In this document: positions 34,716-45,828 of the stretch, one piece after another
How the letters are laid out: each line of letters starts with the position of its first letter
Position numbering within the stretch: position 1 is the stretch's first letter
NCBI GenBank assembly: GCA_033239525.1
Contig: BSYO01000016.1
Location: 7,389,045 to 7,453,044, forward strand
Direction: 5' to 3'
DNA length: 64,000 nucleotides
Source: Nepenthes gracilis
Taxonomy: Eukaryota; Streptophyta; Magnoliopsida; Caryophyllales; Nepenthaceae
The notes under the pieces: generated by a model
What the model was told of the DNA's origin: nothing
Databases searched by the model: none
Seen by the model: only the letters and a program-made list of their open reading frames with translations
Made by a program: the position numbers and the translations under genes

Positions 34716-36344
34716 GAATTCTAGTACTTTCATGACTTTGTTTTATTGCATTCATGATTTACATTACATGTTTTTGGTACCTTGTTGGGTTTCGTCTCAC
34801 TCTATTAAAACTTTTTTCTCAAATGAGACTGTAGAACTGATGCTAGACGAGCAGGAATAGATAAAGCTTAGCAAGAAGGAATTTTGGAGTCGGAAAGCCT
34901 ATTGAAGATTTTTGATTATTTTTGTTAGTTCTAAATGTAACTATCTAAACATGTGAAAGAATGATGCATATGAACCATGACTATGTTTCCACTTGTACAC
35001 ATTTTGGAAAAGATCTGCTTCTGTGACGGAATGGATATATTTTTTTTTTACAGATAATTCTGTTAAGAACAGAAATAGGATCTTAAACTCAATTAGCCTG
35101 TAGATGTATAGTGCAACATCATCATCTTTGTTAATCATATATTTTCATTGTAAACACAGGATCGCAGATGTCGTAATTCACTATACTATTAGTTTAGAAG
35201 TGAAATGCCAGCTAGGACCTAAACGGCACATCCAGAAGCATATAGAGCGGAAGCAGAACTATATACATGTGGAAGCATAATATCATTATATATATATGAG
35301 ATTCATTTACACAATCAAGTATTTACATTCAAACCAACTCTTTTCGAGGTCCCCAAAATAACTTCAAGTCTCTAAGAGTCTTCAAACTTAGACTTTAGCT
35401 TACTCCTTTTCATTAGAAACTAGCTCTACGGTTCCATCTGGAGGGAAAGTAATAAAACAATGAGTCGATGCCCGGCAAGGCACCAAAACATGCAGTATAC
35501 CACATTATGTTGAACTATAGTATTTTCATATCTAGGGCAGAACTGTGTGTGTAGAGAAATAGAGTAAGTATAACTTAACGATAAATGAAGCTTCAGAAGT
35601 CATGATGTAGTGTAATCATGCTTTGATAACAGAAAAACGGTAAAACATGTTTCCACGCAGAATATAGATGCAGATAAACATTAATATGGAAATACTCAAT
35701 CATGACGGTAGCAGAATAATATATGAAAGCGGAATAGTCATGAATCTATTTTCTATTAGTGAACGTCAAAAATAAGTAAATATAAACTAGAAATCAAAAG
35801 TTGGTATCAGAACTGTGTATTAAAGAAGATTCTATTGCTATTTTTATTTTATCAGTGAGGGACCCGACTAGTAGACCTGACTAGGAGAGGGGTGAATAAT
35901 CAAGGATAGATTGTGTTTACTCCAAACAATCTAAGGCCAGAAACAGAAACAGAAGATCCTGTTTCTTGGGATCGATATCCTCCCTGTACAACACCCCGAG
36001 GACGGCAGTTATGTCATATTAGTTCCTCCCTGTACAACGCCCCGAGGACGGCGGACCATATATAACTCCATGGACAGAGTTATCTTTGATTACCACCATA
36101 ACGTTCTAAGGCATGCCGGAGAATCTTACTTGATTGCATACCAGTCTGGGTCCAAAATAACAGAAATAGAAATAGAAATACTTTCTTCTTATTTCCTACT
36201 GAAAGCCATTTTCAGTATCAGTCATCACAATTTACCCTTCAGAAATTGTGCACAGAATACCACAGTTCGAGTCTTAAGGAGACCGGTTCAAAATCTCTTT
36301 GTAAGGACTTTATTTTCTTCACACAAAAGTTGGAGCTCAAATGC

Positions 36345-37135
36345 CGGAGTTCTTTTTCTCACAAAGGCCGGAGTTCAAAAGCCGGAGTTCATTTCACATT
36401 AAGGCCGGACCTCATTTTCTTATTAAGGCCGAAACTTATTTTCTTATTAAGGCCGAAGTTCTTTTTAAAAGAGGCCACCGTGCTTTTTGGACGGAGTGCT
36501 TTTCAGACGGAGTGCTTTTTACTAAAAGGGACGGAGTGTTTTTTATTAAAAGAGACGGAGTGCTTTTTACTCAAAGGATGGAGTGCTTTTTATTAAAAGG
36601 GACGGAGTGTTTTTTTACTCAAAGGACGGAGTGCTTTTTATTGAAAGGGACGGAGTGCTTTTTACTAAAGAGACGGAGTGCTTTTTACTCAAAGGACGGA
36701 GTGCTTTTTATTAAAAGGGATAGAGTGCTTTTTACTCAAAGGACGGAGTGCTTTTTATTAAAAGCGATAGAGTGCTTTTTACTCAAAGGACGGAGTGCTT
36801 TTTATTAAAAGGGAAGGCGTGCTTTTTACTCAAAGGACGGAGTGCTTTTTATTAAAAGGGACGGAGTGCTTTTTACTAAAAGGGACGGAGTGCTTTTCCT
36901 CAAAGCCGGAGTTCTTTTTTGACAAAAGGCGGAGTTCAGAAGCCGGACTACTTTATCAACAAAAGTCGGAGTTCTTTTTGACAGAGGCCAGAGTTCATTT
37001 TAACAAAGGCCGAAATTCAAAAGCCGGACTACTTTATCAACAAAAGTTAGAGTTCTTTTTGATAGAGACCAGAGTTCATTTTAACAAAGGCCGGAGTTCA
37101 AAAGCCGGAGTACTTTATTAATAAAAGCCGAAATT
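36345..37135 (-). repeat. CTCCGTCC minisatellite in LTR-L
   Basis: Plus-strand units read GGACGGAGTGCTTTTTACTC, about 27 bp each and very regular from 36490 to 36900, then GCCGGAGTTC variants. This is the reverse complement of the array in LTR-R, D, E and Q. Confidence 0.92.
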
Positions 37136-37802
37136 CTTTTTACACACGTAATAACCGAACAACTTAAAACATAGATAGATTTCATGCTTCTAAGTAAAAC
37201 GTCCAAATATCATGGAATAACCGGTACTTTTTCATAAACAAATAGCTAGTCGTCATCTATAATCATGCAATAATCAAAGCTCCATGCATTCGAATATCAT
37301 GAAATAACCGAACTTCAACAGACATGATAAACTTGCATTAAAAACATGAACTTAAAAAACGGTGAGTACTCTTGCATCAAATCATGAACTTAAAAACGGA
37401 GAGCACACTTGTAATATTCGTAAAACATGAACTTAAAGAGTAGCGTCCGAGGTATATTTGCCTGGCTTTATATACGGCTACCCTTATTTGATTGGAGTCG
37501 GACAGCATTCTCCTACTTTTTCTTTTCCTCCCTCTCCTTCCTCTCTTCTTTTCCTTCTCTCCTCTCTTCTTCTCTTCTCTCCTCCTCTTCTCTCTCTCTC
37601 CTTCTTCTCTTGTTGCTTTCCTCCCTATTCTCCCCATTCCCCTTTCCTCTCCTATTTATAAGAGAGGGAGAGTGACGTGGGGGGGGGGGGGTGAGTGCTC
37701 CCCCTTGTTTTTTTTTTCCCTTGATTTTCTTTCCCATGGTTTTCCTTTTCTTTCTTCTCCACTTCTTTCCCATGGTTTTTTTTCCTTTTCTACCTTCTCC
37801 AC

Positions 37803-37873
<71 letters not shown>
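37803..37873. repeat. (TTA)n microsatellite in LTR-L U3
   Basis: About 23 uninterrupted TTA/ATT triplets. A G run (37680-37691) and pyrimidine tracts lie beside it. Confidence 0.97.
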
Positions 37874-37874
<1 letters not shown>

Positions 37875-38236
37875 GTATACACATACATATTTATTTGTTC
37901 CACTTTAATAATTAAAATATTTTGGAATGTCACACCTTCCTCCAACTGCCTTTGGTTATGATTAAGTTTTAGATAACATCTCTGTATGAGTTTTAGTTTA
38001 ATGAATAGAAACGTTAAAAGTGTTAGAGCCATGAATATTACATGGCGTTAGATGATCCTGTGAATGTATTTGTGTTTGCAAGTTTCCTTCAAAAATGAAT
38101 GTATTGGTTTGATCCGGACCTTCACTGACGGAAGAAAAAAAAATCCGTTGTCACACTTCGGTTCATCACCTGTAGTACTTTTGGGTGGATTCCATCCAGT
38201 TTGGGTGCTAGCCCACACATGTTCATCCATCGATTT

Positions 38237-38250
38237 TGAGAAAGGCTATC
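38237..38250. repeat. 14-bp target duplication, LINE 3' side
   Basis: TGAGAAAGGCTATC, identical to 41692-41705 and directly next to the poly(A) complement. Confidence 0.95.
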
Positions 38251-38265
38251 TTTTTTTTTTTTTTT

Positions 38266-39688
38266 GGTAAGTAAGTGTGTATTTTGGATTTAAGGGAGAA
38301 AATAAATTTACAAAATTTATGTTATAACTCCAAATTTTTTGACTTGGAGTTAAAACATAAAAAGTTAGGGCATACCCCGAGCTACTAGTACAACATAGGA
38401 TGTTTCAAAAAAACCTCTAAGAGGAATAATCTAAAAGATCGAAAACGTCAAAGTCATTATACATAAGCAAAATTAAATGCTCCCCAAGAATTTCAGCAGC
38501 TGGGTCATCATGCAACACCACGCATCACTGGCACAGGCAACATCTTCACCCAGCACCACAACATGGTCGTTGTACTTCAGCAACAACCCACCACTGGGCA
38601 GGACCGCAAAGAAAAAAACATCATCTTCGTGCACTACCCACCAGCAGCAGTACACAAAACCACAAGGCACAATCATCAATGCCTCGAAACTCATATGGCC
38701 AGAAAGATCGGCAATGCAACAACATTGCTGTATAAGCCAGACAGTAGCAATCCAGTGCACTTCAACAAAATCTCACCACAATAAAGCACCACCATGCAGT
38801 AAATACCGTATTACTGAAGCGGGCAAAATCACCACCCAAAGCACCACCTCAACAAGAAGAAAAATAAAACAACCAAAAAGTACCTCAGCCAGCTACTCTG
38901 CCCTCATTCGAAGGGTCCCAATCCATAAACACACGGGCTCCCCCAACCCAAACCAAATGGGACACACAGCCAGAGAATAATCAGAGCAACACCAGAGGAC
39001 ATTCGGCTGCATCAATTCCTTCAAGATGAGACAGCAGCCCACAAGGAAACTTCAGCCAACTCAGAAGTCTAATATTTATATTAATAGTAGGCCAGAGCAG
39101 CATCAGCAATAGCCACCACAGTGCCTAGTATCAGCACCATCAACAAAATCAATGAAGGCCATAGGCCAGAATTCCAAAAACTCCAACAGCATCAACCACA
39201 TCACACAAGTGGTCAACACCATCGGAATTCTGCATCGCAGTCCAAAAGAACATCAGCACTTCAAGATTATCACATCCCAAGGAACTTCCTCAGTAAGGAC
39301 ACCGAACAAAGCCAAAAACAAAATCCCAGCAAATAATCAAGGCAGTGGCCAAGTGGCAGTCACTACATCAGGCTGTCTTCAGCAACAAGATCAACTGGTT
39401 AGCAGCACCAGTGCATCAATAGCAACAGCACACCTCCACCAAAACGAGGAACTCTAACTTTCAGTCGGCACCAGAGCAAGGCAAAACAGTTAAAGCAGGA
39501 ACAAAAACATACACCAACAGCTCCAAGAGCAAGTCCACCAACATCAGTATGGAGCATCAATAGAAATCCAAGCTATCACAGGCAGCATCAACAAAAGCTA
39601 GCCTAAACCAGAAGAAAGGTCAAAAAAACCAGAGCCCTGGGAGCAGACGAAGGAGACCCCAGTCAAAAAAATATCCCAAAAGAAGAGG
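38266..39688 (-). other. LINE 3' region without ORF2
   Basis: 1.4 kb on the minus strand, rich in TTG/CTG words (TGTTGATGCTGC, GGTGCTGCTAACC). It has no FYxDD RT core and no endonuclease motif in any frame. It ends CCTCTTAGAGG..TTATTTTCTC then the A tail. Confidence 0.75.
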
Positions 39689-41622
39689 TTAAGATCCAGA
39701 ATCACCCCTGGATTTTTTAGAGGCAGCTTTTTTCTTTTTCTTAGACATTGAAGTCTTCCACTCAGACTCCGTGCCCTGCGTTTCATTTACCAAAGAGGAA
39801 TTCAGAGCATACTTTTTGGTAATCCTCTGGATAGAGCAAGGGGTAAGCATATACTCTTCAATATCAAAATAGTGATGCAGGAGCTCGGCATCAGGGGAGG
39901 AAGGAGACAATTCATTAAGCTGCACATCAAGAGGCCCATCGAAGCACCCAAAGCCATCCGAAAGCCTCAATTTGGTTCCAATATCAGCAGAGGCAGAAGG
40001 GGTGCAGGCAATAAGGACCAGAGAGTCTTAGGATTCCGGACCAGGAGGAGCTGGGTTCTGAAGAGCCAGCAGTCCAGGGGTAACAGATACCAGCACAGCC
40101 CCAGTAGGGGAGCCATTCACTCGACATTCACAATTCTGGGTCTCAATTGTGTCAGCAGTTGGATTCGGGGGAATCCATTTCAAAGCTACTTGATAACACG
40201 ATTGCAAGTTAGCGAGGCGGGAGGCACAGGGAAACCAGCCACCAGATCCGTCTCAGCAACCTCCAAATTTTCAGAACTCTCAGAATCACTCTTCGAAGGG
40301 GCCACAGGCGAATTGGGGCCCAGGCCATTATCCAGACCAGCCTGATCCTAAGAAGTCACTGTAGGGACACTAACCCTAGGTATAACCCCAGACTCACATC
40401 CAGCAACACCAGGAGCATCAGCAAGATCTGCAATTTCATTTGTTTGAAGAACCAAAGGCTTAGATTGGGGGGTGCCAGGGGATTCGAGCAGAACCCCAGA
40501 GGAAGGGCACTCCACAAGTAAGTCACATCCACCCGTAGGGGATCAGAAACGACCGCCAGGTTGATCAGAACCGATTGCCATGACCCCTTGGACATTTTTG
40601 TCAGGGGCAGAATTAGAGGGGTTAGAACGAGATCTGCCAGGTTGCAACCTTGTCTTCTTGGGCATGCATTTTGATTCGATATGACCAATCATCTAGCAAC
40701 GAGCACAACGTGTAGGTTTCCATCCATACTCCACAATCACCATTGAAGTGGAATCAGATTTGGGGCTAGGTTGAATAGCAATACAATTAGGAAAAGGGCC
40801 ATCAATACCAACCTCGACACAAATCTTGGCGAAAGAATGATTCTCCATTCGGGCTGTCCTGGGTTCAAGTAGCAAAGGTATACCAATGGCACTTGCAACC
40901 CAACTAAGCCCGGATTGAGTCCATAACTCAAGCGGCAGGTTTGATAATTTGATCCAAATGGGGAAGCGCTTATGTTCCTCCTTCGTCAAAACCATGCCAG
41001 GAGACCATCATCTGAGGAAAATTAATTTTCCAGAGAAAGTCCACGGACCGGCCCGAAGGCAATGCTCCATCATCTCCAAGGTTGGGAAACGAAAAAAGAA
41101 AAAGCCAACTTCGTTACCGGCTATGTGTTTGAGCCCAAATCGGGACCAAATTTTCCTTGCAATGGCCTTGACGGCCAAGAAGTGGGGGGGAGAGTCCAGA
41201 AAATGCCCAACCAAAGTGAAGCCCCATAGCAGAGAACTTTGTTCAATTACCTTGGGAGGAGGTGATAGAGCGCCGTTGGAGTTCCCAGAGTCCTGGTGCG
41301 AGAAGAAGGACAGCTTAGAACAGCGACCAGCTCCACCTTTCTTGACGACAGCCGCCCAAGAATGGGGAAAAACTGAGCCTGGCTCAGAGCTATTGCAATC
41401 GGCCTTCTGATTCAAAGGGGAAGCATCAGTGGCTGGAGCCAGAGAGTCCACGGTTTGAGTCGAAGGCGGACTCAGAGGAGGAAAGGGAGCAAGGGTTTTG
41501 GATGTCGGAAGGGAGGACGGAGGGAGAACGGGTGGGGCGCCGACCGGAGGAGGGTCGGGGGGGCCCCCCAGAAGGCCGGCCATGACCGGCGAAGTCAAAG
41601 ACGACGAGCCCTTGCAGTTCAA
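39689..41622 (-). pseudogene. LINE ORF1 (DUF4283-like domain plus CCHC knuckle), disrupted
   Basis: The nucleic-acid-binding ORF1 protein of a plant L1 element. It opens MNCKGSSSLTSPVMAGLLGG, has a Pro/Ser-rich stretch, then SWAAVVKKG. A DUF4283-like domain follows (FPTLEMMEHCLRAGPWTFSG, then an in-frame stop at 41008-41010, then FPIWIKLSNLPLELW and PRTARMENHSFAKICVEVGI). The zinc knuckle reads CARC, in-frame TAG (40693-40695), then MIGHIESKC, so the CX2C and H/C ligands are kept on both sides of the stop. After a low-complexity region with frameshifts, the C-terminal piece 39970-39689 ends in a Lys/Ser-rich tail. Confidence 0.8.
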
Positions 41623-41691
41623 ATTTCAAATTCGAAATTTGAAGGTTAGAGAGAAGGAGGAGATTCTCTCTCTAACGGATTGCCAGGAAGG

Positions 41692-41705
41692 TGAGAAAGG
41701 CTATC
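41692..41705. repeat. 14-bp target duplication, LINE 5' side
   Basis: TGAGAAAGGCTATC, identical to 38237-38250. Confidence 0.95.
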
Positions 41706-41821
41706 ATACAAACCTTCCAATAAGTATAGTTACTTCTATCAAAGAAAGGAGAAATGGATAGAGATCATCTTATATATATCTAGATCGAGGGTCGTGGATC
41801 AAGTAAGTCTCTGATACCAAA

Positions 41822-42284
41822 TGAAGGAACTTTTCGTTCCAAATCACAATAAAGTTTCAACCCCTTAATAAATTTATAAAAGCAGTAAAAATATAAATAT
41901 TCAATATACTCAAAGAATATTTAAATCTAAATTATATAAGCAATAACAAGTATAAAAACTAAAGTAATAAACAATAAAGATGTATTTTTTAGTGACAAAG
42001 GAAAAACTTGATAACTGTAACTATTGAAAAAAATCTCCCAGACATCAACGGCTAGGAAAAATATATACTATAAAAGTCAACTTACAAACTAGGTGATACA
42101 GATGTGCTAATCTAACCAACTTACACCCGTTTTGTGATCCCTGCCAAGGAAACTTCTTGGATTTGTCCGTGACAATGGAACGACACCTCTGATCTTCAAA
42201 GCAATCTTCCCTAATGAACCGCTTAAATTTCCATACATCAGTGGAGCCCAATATTCACACCACCGACGTCTCCACAAAGGTTAT
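41822..42284 (-). mobile_element. Part of an LTR (probable copia 5' LTR)
   Basis: Plus-strand start TGAAGGAACTTTTCGTTCC next to the primer site at 41808-41819. AT-rich to 42020, with TTTTCCTAGCCGTTGATGTC on the complement near 42050. Cut by LTR-M at 42285. A TG..CA outer end is not seen before LTR-S, so its full extent is uncertain. Confidence 0.45.
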
Positions 42285-42327
42285 TTTGACGGAACGAATT
42301 TTTTTTTCCTCAAAAGCTTCCGTCAAA
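42285..42327 (-). other. 3'-terminal inverted repeat of LTR-M
   Basis: TTTGACGGAA (42285-42294) and TTCCGTCAAA (42318-42327) are exact inverted copies at the LTR terminus. Confidence 0.75.
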
Positions 42328-43340
42328 CAGATAACACTATTAACGGTCTAAATATAAGGCAAGACTTCTACAGAAATTTCGACAGAATCTCTTTTATAAC
42401 TGAATGAAAATCCAAAAATACAATCCTGTAATACTCATCCATAACAAGCACACAACTATCCATCTTTTACAATTCCACAACAATCATTCACAGGATCACA
42501 TGTGCCATCCATGGCACAAATCCATAAAGACAGTTACTACTCTAACAGTTAAATAACGAGATGTCATCTAGGACATGTACAGTAAATTCAGAGTATATAG
42601 CGGAAGTAAACTAAGAACTTGTAGAAGCATAGTTTTTCCTTTTTACTATCAAGTACATCATAAGCATTCTATACAAAATCCACATGTGCATGAATAATCC
42701 ATAAATACTAGATCGGTATACAAAATCACACGTCCAGCAAGTCTTTACATCAACTGCTCTCCCAAAATAGCTTCAGAACACTTAAGGTCCTCAAAATCTC
42801 CAGAAATGCCCTTCGGTCACTCTTTCTCATCCGGTACTAGCTCTACCGTCTCATCTGGAGGGGAAAATAATAAAATAGTAAGCCGGAGCCTAGCATGGTA
42901 TATGCATATGAGTGGTTAAACTTTGATGTAGAACGGTCATGTAACTATGCATAAACAGAACGGTAAATCATAATGCAGTCCAAGAAAATAGAGAAAAACA
43001 TACCTTGACAATATAATACCTCAAAATCAGAAATCGGCAGTCGGTGTACAGTGTTCAGTAAACAGCAAACAGAAATAGATACTCGGCAAACGGTAAACAA
43101 TACTTCAAAATCGACAATCGGTACGGTAAACGGTAAACGGTACATATCATATCGGTAAACAGTATTTCATATTCGGTAATCGGTATTTCATATTCGGTAA
43201 TCGGTATTATATATCTTCATATTTGGTGATCAGTATAGAAACATAACATATCAATAAAATAGTAAACGGTACTTCATATCATATTGATACAAACCCTGCT
43301 AGTATACCCTACTAGCTGAGGGGGCGAATAATCGAGGATA

Positions 43341-43363
43341 GATTGTGTTCACTCCACACAATC
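43341..43363 (-). other. Conserved LTR hairpin, copy in LTR-M
   Basis: GATTGTGT-N7-ACACAATC, perfect 8-bp stem read on either strand. Confidence 0.75.
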
Positions 43364-45320
43364 TAAGGCCGGTAACTGTCATATGGGTATCCCATCTCAC
43401 GGGATCGGTACGGTATGCCACCCGAAGGTAGGCCGGTAACGGTAAGTCCCTCTGTCCATAACGCCCTGAGGGCAGGGCGGACCACAAATAACTCCATGGA
43501 CAGAGTTATCCTCGATTACCACCGAAAAGTCCTAAGGCATGCCAGAGAACCTATCTGGACTGTAGTCAGTCCCGAGTCCTAAAATAACTGTAACAGAAAC
43601 ATTTCTTTATCGAAAACCCCTTTTTGAAATCAGCTTTTCTCAAAACACTTTCAGCTAACTTGAAACATACATGGAAATTTCCTTGGTGCGGGTCGGTACA
43701 TATTTTCAGAAACAAATTATACTGGAAGCCACATTTCAATATCAATTAACTTTCATATAACAGAAGCTATGGTTAAAACTCATCAAAACCTCTTCATTTT
43801 TGTACATAGGGCTTCGCCAAAACCTTCGGACTCAAATCGGTCTCTTACATGTACATATTTCATGAACTTAATATCATAGATGCCATGCATATATATTAAA
43901 TCATGCAATTTACTCAAACTACACCACATTTTCAAGCTAGGGTTTCATCACATACTTTTCAAGACAAATTGAATACTATTTTCATGTTTATTCACGAAAT
44001 CGAAACCAAAACTTGCAATAAACATGGATAATCATGAAATCTAACTGACTAAGCGAAGGAAATATACTTCATGTACTTCAATCATGCAACATCAACATTT
44101 TAGAGCATTTTCAACGGATTTAAAGCATGACAAATCGGTACAGTGAAAAACAGCGTCCGAAGTACACTTGCCTGAGCTCGTTCTACTGTTATTTTACCCG
44201 GATCGAATCACAACTGTGGTCTCTCCCCTTTCGTTCTCGTCGTGCTTGTTGTTGTGCCTCAACTTCCTCTCCCTACAAACACATATCACTTAATCGGCAT
44301 TTAAACAATGAAGTATTACACAAAATATCGTCCGAAGTTTTCAGACGAGCAAATACCCGTGTACAGTGCACAGGAACAGTGCACATGAAGAATGCACATA
44401 TGCATGAATCGGTTGATTCTCGGAATTCCGAACATCTAACAGGTAATTTATCAAACCCAAGGCATGGGTAACTATAATCACAAGTCAATTCACACATTAA
44501 ACCCCAAATCGAAGATCAAACGGTGTCCGAGAGCGGGTCACGGGCTTCGCGAATGAAAATCCCTAAATAACCACAATTTCGGATACCCAACCAACAAATT
44601 AACTTACCCAAGTCATACATAATCATAATCTAGTCTTAATTAAATCAAAAGCCCCAAGAATCCGAGCCGGAAACCACCCGGGCGCGGGTCACGGGCTTCA
44701 CGAACGGGAATTCATGTAATTTCACCAAATCGAGTACCAAATTGACAAAATAACTTACCTAGGGTGTGGGTATTGGTATTCTAGTCTCAATTTACACAAA
44801 AGCCCCAAATATCGAGGGCCGGAATACACCCGATTGTACGTGAACAGTACACGTGCGTGGGTGAGGGTTTATGTCTTCTGAAACCGAACTTAGACTATAA
44901 ATTAGGTCTCCAAATTAACATATATTCATACTTAGATTATAGGAAGCAATAAGCACAAATTTAATAGGGTATCGGAACAAGGATACCCGAAGAAAATAAA
45001 GCAAAAGTGCACGAAAATGAAAAACGAGGGTATGAGGTTTCTTGCCTCGACATGCTCTACAACTTTCCCAACTAGCTCGAGCTCGGAATCGAACCCGAAG
45101 GCCTGCATTTTCCCCTCTTCTCCTTCGCGAAACCCTCGCGTTCTGCTGATCCTTTGTTGCTTCTGCCTCCGTTCCAGCCCTCTCTCTTTCTCCCTTAAAA
45201 CCAAAATCCCAAATGAAAATAAGTAAAAGGGGCAAGCCACGTGAGAGGCATATGCCCAGCAGCCCCTTTCCCCCATTTTTTTTTTATCCTTTTTCCATCA
45301 GCTTTCCCTTGTTTTTTTTT

Positions 45321-45324
<4 letters not shown>

Positions 45325-45394
<70 letters not shown>
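45325..45394. repeat. (TTA)n microsatellite in LTR-M U3
   Basis: About 23 uninterrupted triplets; similar length and orientation to the one in LTR-L. Confidence 0.97.
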
Positions 45395-45398
<4 letters not shown>

Positions 45399-45613
45399 TA
45401 CGTTTTCTTTTAATCCTAAAATTTAATTCGATGTTTGAACGTTCGAATAGGCGTACGCCGGCACTAACCCAGCAATTCCGAATATTTTCCAAAATTTTAT
45501 AATATTAAATTAATTTTTTCTCACATCCGAATTACCAAAAATCACAAAAAATAACAAACAATTTTAATTTAATCTAATAAACATATTTTGGGATTTCGGG
45601 ATGTTACAGTTAA

Positions 45614-45828
45614 TTGGCTAAAAGAGGTGTAAAGGATAAAGCACGATATGAGGAGAAAACTTTGTCAATAAAGCACAAACGTTGGAGTGAAGTTTTCTCA
45701 AAAGTAGAGTACAAAGATGAGAGAGTTTTCAAGGTACAAATTACTCCAAAGTTGTTCCAGAGCTTTCGATTTAAAGTCATAAGATATGTACATATATGGA
45801 ACCTCAAAAAATTAGGTTAAATTATAAC
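45614..45828. other. Unassigned 215 bp between LTR-M and LTR-S
   Basis: No family recognised. It continues the sequence interrupted by LTR-M (41822-42284), so it may be the outer part of the same copia-type LTR. A 68-codon open frame (45614-45820) has no known match to me and is probably chance. Confidence 0.3.

Larger units (their letters stand above)
35022..37934 (-). mobile_element. Solo LTR-L (2913 bp), minus strand
   Basis: Plus-strand start TGTGACGGAATGG and end TTGGAATGTCACA, with near-perfect duplication GCTTC (35017-35021)/CCTTC (37935-37939) inside LTR-K, which continues from 37940. Carries the hairpin (35909-35931), two inverted units of the LTR-I 46-bp repeat (35993-36055), a CTCCGTCC/CTCCGGC minisatellite (36345-37135), donor-like complement (37440-37465), pyrimidine-rich leader complement and a TTA microsatellite near its 5' end. 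Confidence 0.9.
32960..38155 (+). mobile_element. 3' LTR-K (32960-35021 and 37940-38155), interrupted by LTR-L
   Basis: Starts TGTGAGATCCCAATCCC after the polypurine tract and ends AATCCGTTGTCACA at 38155. U3 has GGAGTTGATG and GATGGCCGGGTTGATGATGG repeats (33010-33345), TATA box (33496-33503), donor-like AAGCAAGTGTACTC (33616-33629), CTTCGGAAATTGACA repeats (34425-34715), hairpin GATTATGT-N7-ACACAATC (34299-34321) and acceptor-like CTTGTTGGGTTTCGTCTCAC (34782-34801). It was inserted in the copia-like gag remnant that resumes at 38156. Confidence 0.85.
38251..41691 (-). mobile_element. L1-type LINE insertion, ORF1 only (3441 bp)
   Basis: Flanked by a 14-bp duplication TGAGAAAGGCTATC (38237-38250 and 41692-41705). 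The minus-strand 3' end is TTTTCTCCC..CTTACTTACC followed by a 15-A tail (38265-38251), as in plant L1 elements. The 5' end at 41691 opens CCTTCCTGGCAATCCG, with ORF1 starting about 70 bp in. Between the end of ORF1 (39689) and the tail there are 1.4 kb with no endonuclease or RT motif, so the copy is full length at both ends but lacks ORF2. Two identical short duplications and an intact tail argue for one recent-type retrotransposition event. Confidence 0.9.
38156..41821 (-). pseudogene. Probable Ty1/copia 5' gag fragment and primer site, split by LINE
   Basis: Minus strand: a primer-site-like TGGTATCAGAGA (41819-41808) lies two bases inside a TGAAGG..-ended LTR. A leader follows to 41706, then after the LINE the short gag reading MDEHVWASTQTGWNPPKSTT (from 38230), cut by LTR-K at 38156. 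The VW..GW.PP pattern resembles the start of copia gag, where the W residues are typical. Only about 25 codons remain. Assignment to copia is inference; a gypsy origin is less likely because the flanking LTR end differs from the Tekay-type ends here. Confidence 0.5.
42285..45608 (-). mobile_element. Solo LTR-M (3324 bp), minus strand
   Basis: Plus-strand start TTTGACGGAACG (decayed TGTGACGGAAC) and end TCGGGATGTTACA, with duplication GTTAT (42280-42284)/GTTAA (45609-45613). Downstream of its leader it is collinear with LTR-C and LTR-H: hairpin (43341-43363), GTCCATGGAGTTA block, donor-like complement (44153-44172), three modules (44440-44830) and a leader reading MQAFGFDSELELVGKVVEH on the minus strand. 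Its U3 is unrelated to that of C/H, so U3 was exchanged. Confidence 0.88.

Noticed and set aside
36246..37121. Long overlapping plus-strand reading frames full of GTECFLLK-like repeats
   Set aside because: They are translations of the regular minisatellite in minus-strand LTR-L; the 27-bp unit is a multiple of three so frames stay open.
37513..38032. Poly-Ile, poly-Tyr and poly-Asn open frames (also 45213-45426)
   Set aside because: Frames across TTA microsatellites, not proteins.
38477..39457. Plus-strand Gln/Thr-rich frames
   Set aside because: Antisense frames over the TTG-rich 3' region of the LINE, no motif and no promoter signals.
41455..41761. Plus-strand Arg-rich frames over the LINE 5' end
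   Set aside because: Antisense of the Pro/Ser-rich start of LINE ORF1.
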